A stretch of 64,000 bases of DNA from Paracyclopina nana (taxonomy: Eukaryota; Arthropoda; Copepoda; Cyclopoida; Cyclopettidae), in the NCBI GenBank assembly GCA_019096065.1, contig JAGUCH010000004.1:4030001-4094000 (forward strand), written 5' to 3'. A program made the translations under genes and the position numbers. Of this stretch, positions 59,301 through 64,000 are shown piece by piece (within the stretch, counting starts at the first letter, position 1; each line of letters starts with the position of its first letter). The notes beneath the pieces were generated by a model. It made no database searches. It saw only the letters and a program-made list of their open reading frames with translations, and was not told the DNA's origin.

Positions 59301-62300
59301 TGCCAAGAATGTTCAAATGGCCACACATAGCACAAATTATATACACACACACACACAAAAAGCCTGCATAGTAATTTCTTCAGCTTTAGCTGCCTCAAGG
59401 ATAGGAAAGAGATGAAAGCGCAGGATACATGCAGAAATAATCCTGTCTTTGTTAGCGCCGAGATAAAATCCTCCCTAAGCTGATTTCGCTTCTGACAATC
59501 TGAATAGTCAACATCATCGGAGCCAAATCAGTCAGTTTGCCATTTTAGCAACGCATGATTTCATTTGCAGATTACGATACAAATAAGACAGTGAAGTGCT
59601 CATCCCAATACGTCTACGATGAAAGCAGACAAAGGAGTTTACAGCACTTTATCGAGTTCGAGCCCCTTCCTGAGAGAGACAAATCGGTTGTCTTGCCTTC
59701 TGGGGCATACGCGGCTTGTGGCTTCCAGATCAGACTGGTGAGGAAGACCATGCAGTATTTGGTCCAAGTCTACTTGCCCAGTTGCATGTTTGTGGTTGTC
59801 TCCTGGGTTTCTTTCCTTATCAAGCCCGAGGTTGTGCCAGGACGAATGGCCCTGCTCGTCACTCTCTTCCTTGTCTTAATCAACATCTTCAACAGTGTCA
59901 GGTATACCTTTTATTGACTATATCTGCATCTGCTAGGATCCACCCACCTTGGCCAGTAGAATACATTTTCTTTTGTGTGCCATTGTTTTGTTTTTTCCTT
60001 ATTGATCAAAATGTCAAGTCAATGATTATGATTTTCATTAGCTGAACTCAGTTTGAACCAGTTATAAGCAGCTGACATCAACTGACAACAGCTGAAAACA
60101 GCTAACACTAGCTGACAACAGCTGAAAACAGCTGATAATAGCTGACATCAGCAAAAGATGAAGTTATATAGCTGGAGATTTCTCAATTTATGCTTTCTAA
60201 ACAATGAAGAGCCATAATAATGAAACTGTATCAATCATTGCGCAACATTTTGATGATGAATTTGAAGAACAAGCTCAATTAACCAGGCTGTTCTTGTTTA
60301 GTAACGGAAAGATTGAGATTGAGCCTAATTCAGTAGAGGAAAATGATAGTACTCGCATATTTGAAGATATGCAGTCAACTCATAGCACTACAAGGTGAAT
60401 AACTTAAAGTGGTGAGGTTTGCTGGTGCTTTAACTGATTTTCTCTAACCGAAACGTGTAGTCAACCCGTAACAATCGCTCAATCTCGAGTGTGGTTTCAT
60501 CCTAGCCGTAAATAAACGATGAGAGGCTTTTCAGTCAAGAACTTTTATGAGGTTGCCACTTTTTTGGCAAGATTTGATTCCTACATCAATGTTTTACAAC
60601 CCCGAAGTTGGCTGTTGTTGTTCGAACCAGTGCATTTACTGCGGCAGACTTTTCAAACTAGCTACTCCCCACCTAGCTACACTGCAAGGAAATTCCCCTT
60701 TAGATTGAGTAGTTACTGGCTTTTGGCAGCCGCTAAATTGATTCCAAGGCTATTTTTACCTCTTTTCTCTGATCAAACACGCGATGTAGAAGCCATTACT
60801 TGATAGATACTGCAAAGAGAACATTTTTGCCAGACAATAAATAATTTTCTCCATTTTCTCGTCAAAATAAAGAGAGTAAAGAGAAGGTAATTGTAATAAA
60901 AGCCTACTTGCCATATTTTGAAAACATCACTAAACTCGAGGAGAATGAGCAATAAAACAATTTTTTGTGTGTATTAAAAAGCACCTAGTTGCATTGTCGG
61001 GGGTAAAATTTTCCATGGGTTTGCGCGAAAGGAATTTTCCATTTTGCCATGTATGGAAAAAAATGTCCCAAGGGAAGCATTAGTCTCTATATTGGTCTTG
61101 CTTGTGAAGAAGTAATATGCTTTTATTGCAGGCCTCCTTTTTTCATGCCCTTGAAGTCATTAGTTGAAATATGTTGAGTTAATTGCAGCGGACATACAGT
61201 ATGTTACTTTCAATTATGAAACTCCAAAAACTCCCTTGGGACTTGGTGTTGAAGAAAAAGGGCTTTTCCTCAGTTGCTGGACATTTTTTGCAGCAATTTT
61301 CCTCTTTGGCACTTCATATCTATTATGGAAAAATTGCATACTTAGCACACTTCTCTCCATATTCTATATAAAGAGTGAGGAGCCATTCTTTTGTCCGCAT
61401 CTTTTTGCATCGAGACAGCTGCAAAGTGCTTTTAGCTGTTCTCATATGTGGACATTTTTATTTTTTGTCACGCTCGCAGCAATTGTCAGCTTGTTTGATC
61501 TATGGAGAAGTAAAATTGGACCTAATTAATATTTAGCCTTTGATGGCAATTATTTCTTGCCTTCAATGAATAGTTAGTTAGCTTTCTTTTTCCCAATTTG
61601 TTGCGTTGTTTATCAGTTAGTGATTATATTTATAACGCAGACAGCTATAGTTGATGCTTTCCGGCAGTACATCTCGATTAAGCTGACCTCTCACGCAGTG
61701 TAATTTTCTTTGAGAAGACTCTCAATTTAAGCCAAATTAGGGATTTTGATCGTTGAGGAAAGCGTTCTCTGTTGAAAGCCACTTCAACGCTAATTTTCAA
61801 GCCTTTTCATCCACCTGCCTTCTTGAGATAGGGTAATTTTCTAAAAAATATGCAAACTGCTTTATCCTGGCTGTCTCAGCTATTTCATGGGATTTTCTTG
61901 AACAAAGTTAGGTTCAAGTTTTTTTACGTTGCCATCACGTCGCATTTATGAAGATGAACTCTGGCTCTTTGCTTCACTTGCTTCGGAAAATACGAAATAC
62001 CTGAAAAGATCTCATTGGCCAAAGTAAATGTGGGTTAAAAAATGAATATACCCATGGGGAATCAAGAAGGCAGGAAATTAATCAACGTCTACACGCCAAC
62101 TTTTTCCCATGCAATTATTGCTCTTCAACAAGTTTTCGTTCGTGGTTTCTGAATGTAGTATGAGAAAAGCATTTTTTGCAACTACATGAAATGCCTTGAA
62201 GCGGATAGCTTGTCAAGAGGAGCATGTAGCTTCCTTTGATCTTTTAAACTCCGATATTTGAAGATACTCCCTTGCCAAACTCAGAAATTGGTTTTTCACA

Positions 62301-63427
62301 AAAAGAGGAGCTAGTATACTATAGCATGGGTGAATATAGGGATACTAACCTCAAAACAGTATTGGCTACCTTATGATCCGCAAAACCTTAATGAACCGTG
62401 CCATAGGTCACCATATCTTTTGATAATTGCAGGGAACGAGCGCCCATTTCCTCTCGGCTGAATGCCATCGATCTCTACCTCGTCGTGTGTATCTTCCTCG
62501 TTTTTGGCGCATTGATGGAGTACGCCGCCATTCTTCTTTTGCTCAAGAAACGACGAAAACCAAAGTACTCCATTGATTCTGGGCTCAAAAAGATGTTCAA
62601 CAATGGCGACGCCTCGCAGCCTCTCAAAAATCGGAGGCCGGCCTCATCCCAAGGGCAGACGACGCCCACGTCCGCCATGGAAGAGGCCAAAAGGCCGGTA
62701 AGTCAAAAGACCATCAATCAAGGCCATTCTTACCTAAAACCTAAGAGAGTGATTTTCTGTCAAGACATCCGCTTTTATTAGCATTCAGATTGATCGTTTT
62801 CACTCTGGTGTAATGCTACTATGTAATACAGTATCTTGCATAGATGTCAACAATGTAGTGTATGAAAAATCGATTGTATTGTATCTAGGTTACACTAAAT
62901 ATAGTATATGGCAAAGCTGGATTCAAATGACAGGTGAATCTTTGATGAGATCCGATATAATTGCATATGTGACCTTGCCATGTCACCCTAATTACAATTA
63001 GCCATCATATGCTACCCCAGATAAAAAAAACCAGCTGGGCTTAACTTAGGCTAATGAACACACTGGCCTTGGAAAGGTTGTGAACGCCATTTTGCTTACA
63101 ATTTCACATATGGTTGCAAAGCACCAGCAAATTAATCTCGAAAGTTTGTTGGCAGATTTTCACAGTAGCCTGACCGTGTAAACAAAGGCCACCAATTCTA
63201 CGCGTATTTTAGGACCTTAGCTATACGAAGCAGTTTTGCTTGGGTTGTGTGACGTGTTCTATAACTGCGCCTGAAGGCTGCTTGTGGTATATTGTTGAAA
63301 GCTCAATAACCTGAGTACTATGTTTTCTTTTGATCTCTTCGATTGAGTTCTCCTTTCTTCTTCTTTTTAGGGCGAGTCCGGAGACGAGAACGAAATCCAA
63401 GTACCAATCCGACGGAAAAAAGTCAAG
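35313..63427 (+). CDS. Anion-type Cys-loop ligand-gated ion channel subunit, 3' end beyond window
   Basis: Nine exons join in phase to 440 codons with no stop: 35313-35377, 55573-55748, 57653-57741, 58247-58351, 58475-58623, 59021-59103, 59571-59901, 62433-62697 and 63371-63427. Exon 1 is a signal peptide (MAAVHYSNKAVTKLIYISLI) whose AG|C junction matches exon 2. The extracellular domain has WYPELEIYGLEKF and a canonical Cys-loop, C-13 residues-C (CRMMFDDYPLDAHTC). M1 is at about 284-305. The loop before M2 reads EVVPGRM, and M2 is ALLVTLFLVLINIFNSV. M3 is LYLVVCIFLVFGALMEYAA. An intracellular loop follows and M4 is not reached. The Pro-x-Arg loop indicates an anion channel; the PGRMALLVTLFLVLINIFN type is found in arthropod-specific chloride channels rather than RDL or GluCl. 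Intron 1 (20.2 kb) contains the giant transposon. Confidence 0.85.
35378..35714. other. Receptor intron 1, left of the transposon
   Basis: Intron sequence between the exon 1 donor (GTAAGC) and the left transposon terminus. Nothing further is seen. Confidence 0.6.
35730..36320. other. Left sub-terminal region of the transposon
   Basis: Very AT-rich sequence with no gene. It contains scattered TACTGA and GAGTTGATAC-like words of unknown role and leads into the tandem array. Confidence 0.5.
36321..37127 (+). repeat. 174-bp tandem repeat array, left end of transposon
   Basis: Units begin GAACAACTAAAATCC or a close variant (GAACAAATAAA) at 36321, 36495, 36669, 36843 and 37017, giving about 4.6 copies. 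They are nearly identical (for example CTGTCGCCAATCCG against CCAATACG in one copy). Since 174 is a multiple of three, long artificial reading frames run through the units. Confidence 0.95.
37235..40210 (-). CDS. Transposon cargo gene A, 856-residue unrecognised protein
   Basis: Eight exons (40210-39814, 39756-39482, 39422-38925, 38865-38522, 38466-38193, 38132-37857, 37795-37361, 37306-37235) total 2571 nt, an exact multiple of three, all with GT/AG ends. The N-terminal region has VCQVTNKTFDEIFGFKPF and YFRIED. Exon 2 has MYSQMVATYPEKLMMNYTFP. Exon 3 opens with a basic/acidic linker (SQKRKRPHSS, KSDESDDGSDTSD) and then a coiled coil. Exons 4-5 hold a helical domain (HIPADRVSIGYDFFFACDV, WFKRGFPIGTVKFAEE, LSGDRQRLIDDVCKRAP). 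The tail is highly charged. The same order recurs in cargo C, with exons 4 and 5 of identical length. A nuclear, DNA-binding accessory role is plausible but is only inferred from the basic stretches and context. I do not recognise any family. Confidence 0.7.
40532..41776 (-). CDS. Transposon cargo gene B, truncated paralogue of A and C
   Basis: Four exons (41776-41449, 41393-41155, 41097-40768, 40705-40532) total 1071 nt, encoding 356 residues. Exon 1 shows YYCQYSDRNLNHIFQYDI and ends at VED, matching the N-terminal domain of A and C (RIED). Exon 2 has YDKMVEHYSEKIMAYYTYPP, the same block as in A and C. Exon 3 is an acidic linker plus coiled coil (HDKLVDAIASKVIPRILEAV). A short last exon then ends DDIPPVSDSE and a stop, so the helical domain and charged tail of A and C are absent. 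Splice phases at the first two junctions equal those of A and C. It may act as a short partner or competitor; that is inference. Confidence 0.65.
41777..42705. other. Spacer between cargo genes B and C
   Basis: No gene. An inverted pair, GTATGTATGTAAG and CTTACATACATG, lies within about 50 bp near 42038-42090 and could form a hairpin upstream of cargo B. The remainder is AT-rich 3' flank of cargo C. Confidence 0.4.
42706..45568 (-). CDS. Transposon cargo gene C, 840-residue paralogue of A
   Basis: Seven exons (45568-45142, 45089-44857, 44801-44259, 44204-43861, 43797-43524, 43467-43207, 43146-42706) total 2523 nt, an exact multiple of three. Domain order equals gene A: VCGYTNKTLKDIFGYEP and FCRIED in exon 1, YRTMVASYSEKLMANFTYP in exon 2, a basic/acidic linker and coiled coil in exon 3, then YLPVDHITIGHDLFFGCD and WFKRKFPTGAVKFVAE, and LSGARQRMIKDVCRVAP. 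Exons 4 (344 nt) and 5 (274 nt) have exactly the lengths seen in A. The C-terminus is lysine/alanine-rich (KKAVAATLAKLAEAKKKGEA). Its coding GC content is visibly higher than that of A, so the duplication is old. Function unknown. Confidence 0.7.
45569..46091. promoter_or_regulatory. Divergent promoter region, cargo C and transposase
   Basis: The 523 bp between the two divergent start codons must contain both 5' regions. The half near cargo C is GC-rich and the half near the transposase is AT-rich. No TATA/initiator pair could be fixed. Confidence 0.4.
46092..48781 (+). CDS. TNP2/EnSpm-like transposase
   Basis: Five exons (46092-46388, 46447-46620, 46670-47334, 47391-47876, 47932-48781) total 2472 nt and encode 823 residues. 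The N-terminus is basic then acidic. The core follows the animal TNP2-type order: YDISFDGVPVTESG at about 340-353 (first catalytic Asp region), then a zinc-binding DAPCRASGKCFKGHGGYCSC with ERC, then FPVEPMHNLFLGQAKGLLKL at about 500-520 (the conserved MH..LG signature). Last comes ERFENEYGYLKRFLKNN at about 680, with the FEN..L..LKR signature. It is expected to cut and paste the element by an RNase H-fold mechanism. No disruption is seen. EnSpm/CACTA is my first choice; a KDZ-type relative is possible because the termini lack CACTA. Confidence 0.8.
48884..49282 (+). CDS. Transposon cargo gene D, small acidic protein
   Basis: A single frame encodes 132 residues directly downstream of the transposase on the same strand. 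The N-terminus is basic (MASLKKVRSTNFFVKKKL); the rest is increasingly acidic, contains DINQLLESITLKHVEDS and WRKGRIFKSN, and ends YVSDSDDDK. AATAAA overlaps the stop codon region. I know no homologue. The ATG is the first after the transposase stop that opens a long frame. It could also be a late exon of the transposase transcript. Confidence 0.5.
   Translation: MASLKKVRSTNFFVKKKLVDKLNGLAGNPSSRIGYDQLYRSEGTGPSKKDINQLLESITLKHVEDSDNNSFEADIEDTYQFDSNTYSNFEGDYNWRKGRIFKSNMDLDKIKIALLEKKKNPIEYVSDSDDDK
49318..49668 (+). CDS. Transposon cargo gene E, small coiled-coil protein
   Basis: Exons 49318-49511 and 49566-49668 join as AA|G to 98 residues; starting at the second ATG (49423) gives 63. The C-terminal 60 residues are a strong coiled coil (IVELILENKRLKRLQRKAN, then SVIETLNEAIAFYKKEFEKM). 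An acceptor-like TTTATTTTAG sits immediately before the 49318 ATG, so a 5' exon may exist. Possibly a dimerising accessory protein; function unknown. Confidence 0.4.
49731..50815 (+). repeat. 170-bp tandem repeat array, right end of transposon
   Basis: Units begin AATGACAGCATTA at 49731, 49901, 50071, 50241, 50411, 50581 and 50751 (last one partial). They are almost identical, with single-base changes such as ACCGACCATACG against ACCGACCTTATG. Each unit contains ACCGATAAAATACAG, which resembles ACCGAGAAAATACGG just inside the right terminus, so the units may hold transposase-binding sites. They share no obvious similarity with the left array. Minus-strand 61-codon frames here are artefacts of the repeat. 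Confidence 0.95.
50816..51298. other. Right sub-terminal region of the transposon
   Basis: AT-rich sequence without a gene. It ends with GACCGAGAAAATACGGACC directly before the right terminal repeat. Confidence 0.5.
51314..55572 (+). other. Receptor intron 1, right of the transposon
   Basis: This is intron sequence up to the exon 2 acceptor (TCTTTTTCAG). Reading frames of 60-137 codons occur, the longest at 54690-55103, but none has a domain or splice support. Near 53570 a GGCCGGCCGGCC-rich patch stands out from the AT-rich surroundings. No RNA gene was recognised. Confidence 0.5.
55749..58246 (+). other. Receptor introns 2 and 3
   Basis: Introns of 1.9 kb (55749-57652) and 0.5 kb (57742-58246) flank exon 3. 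No nested gene is supported; a 64-codon frame near 56242 has no motif. Confidence 0.5.
59343..59356 (+). repeat. (AC)7 microsatellite
   Basis: A short pure AC run inside receptor intron 6. Confidence 0.9.
59902..62432 (+). other. Receptor intron 7, 2.5 kb
   Basis: The intron separates the M2 and M3 exons. It contains the AGCTGACAAC minisatellite and several short frames (64, 94 and 121 codons). The 121-codon frame at 61164 is hydrophobic but has no family signature and no splice support. No gene is called. Confidence 0.5.
60069..60152 (+). repeat. 10-bp minisatellite, AGCTGACAAC unit
   Basis: About eight imperfect copies of AGCTGACAAC/AGCTGAAAAC follow each other, each bearing an E-box-like CAGCTG or a close variant. 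Confidence 0.85.
62698..63370 (+). other. Receptor intron 8
   Basis: Intron between the M3/loop exon (GTAAGT donor) and the short basic exon (TTCTTTTTAG acceptor). No other feature is seen. Confidence 0.55.
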
Positions 63428-64000
63428 GTAAAATAGAAGTTTGAGTGAATTTGCAAGTATAGCACCATTATGCTAGTACGTAGGGAAAGGCTTGCAATTT
63501 TGATGCGAGAAAGCCACGAAAAGTTGCAACTAAGAACAACTGGCGATACTACTATAATAATAAAAAACAACAACACCGTCGTCTAGCAAGGCTATATAGA
63601 ACGAGGTATATGCTACTACATTTTATTGCTGTTGGCCTTGAATCTGGAGCACTATTTGCAATTGAAAGGCTGGCCATTATTTACTTCTAGTTAGATTTTT
63701 TATTGTGCCTCACGCCCTTGTGTAGTAGGAATGCCACAGCAGGAGACAATTTAGGCTTGTCTGCCTTATATTTTATATTTGAGAAGGTTTGGCAAGTAAA
63801 ATCACCCACAAATTCGTGGCCTTCTTTCCTGAGACATCACTAAACCAATTTGCCAAAGGAAGCACATTAAGCCAATTGGCTTTCCTTAACTCTTTCGATG
63901 GATATCTTTCCTAATCCCCAAAGATAAGGGTGAACAGAAACTCGACACGTAAACAGTTTTAACGAGGGTATGATTTCGTACTCTTTTTACTTTTTCATGC
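63428..64000 (+). other. Receptor intron 9, running off the window
   Basis: After a GTAAAA donor no further exon could be placed. The exon with M4 and the stop codon must lie beyond 64000. Confidence 0.5.

Noticed and set aside
61164-61529. Hydrophobic 121-codon frame resembling membrane segments
   Set aside because: The receptor exons join across it in phase, and it lacks M3/M4 signatures and splice sites.
1-64000. tRNA or rRNA genes
   Set aside because: No cloverleaf with intact A and B boxes and no rRNA-like segment was recognised by eye; a tRNAscan run would settle this.

Overview
The window is animal nuclear DNA, most likely from a non-insect arthropod such as a crustacean. The genes are intron-bearing with GT/AG junctions, mostly short introns and AATAAA signals. 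A secreted peritrophin-type chitin-binding protein and a caspase with the arthropod-style QACQG active site point to an arthropod. A true UGA-selenocysteine GPX4 gene with a SECIS element argues against most insects, which have lost selenoproteins. No species call is possible from sequence alone.

Left part (0-35 kb): short candidate exons lie at the left edge. A Mutator-like foldback element (2157-3723) carries a nested hAT-type element with a perfect 8-bp target duplication. A chitin-binding gene follows (minus, 4430-5387, with TATA box and initiator). Next come a short RIM-binding-protein-like SH3 gene and a pipe/2-O-sulfotransferase-like gene, tail to tail with 22 bp between stop codons, and then a large ankyrin protein (10750-13959). 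A Tc1/mariner-type MITE (14602-15322) precedes a WSCD-like sulfotransferase. From 18.5 to 27.3 kb is a dense housekeeping block: GPX4 with two complete genes (CCDC32-like and sepiapterin reductase) inside its intron, torsin, mitochondrial ribosomal protein uL4m, ERH, SETD3 and an effector caspase with a CaaX-like tail. An unrecognised 210-residue basic protein and a PIF/Harbinger-type MITE (31182-31667) follow.

Right part (35.3-64 kb): one long gene for an anion-type Cys-loop receptor starts at 35313 with a signal-peptide exon and runs off the window end, before the exon for M4. Its first intron holds a 15.6-kb DNA transposon (35715-51313). This is bounded by a 15-bp terminal inverted repeat, with 174-bp tandem repeats inside the left end and 170-bp tandem repeats inside the right end. 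The element carries a five-exon TNP2/EnSpm-like transposase (plus strand, 823 aa), three minus-strand paralogues of an unrecognised family (856, 356 and 840 aa) and two small plus-strand genes. All long reading frames splice cleanly, so the element looks recently intact. I think this cargo-bearing transposon is the most likely undescribed system here.

Exons were joined by reading splice signals and phase by eye; no alignment was run. Family names rest on recognised motifs.
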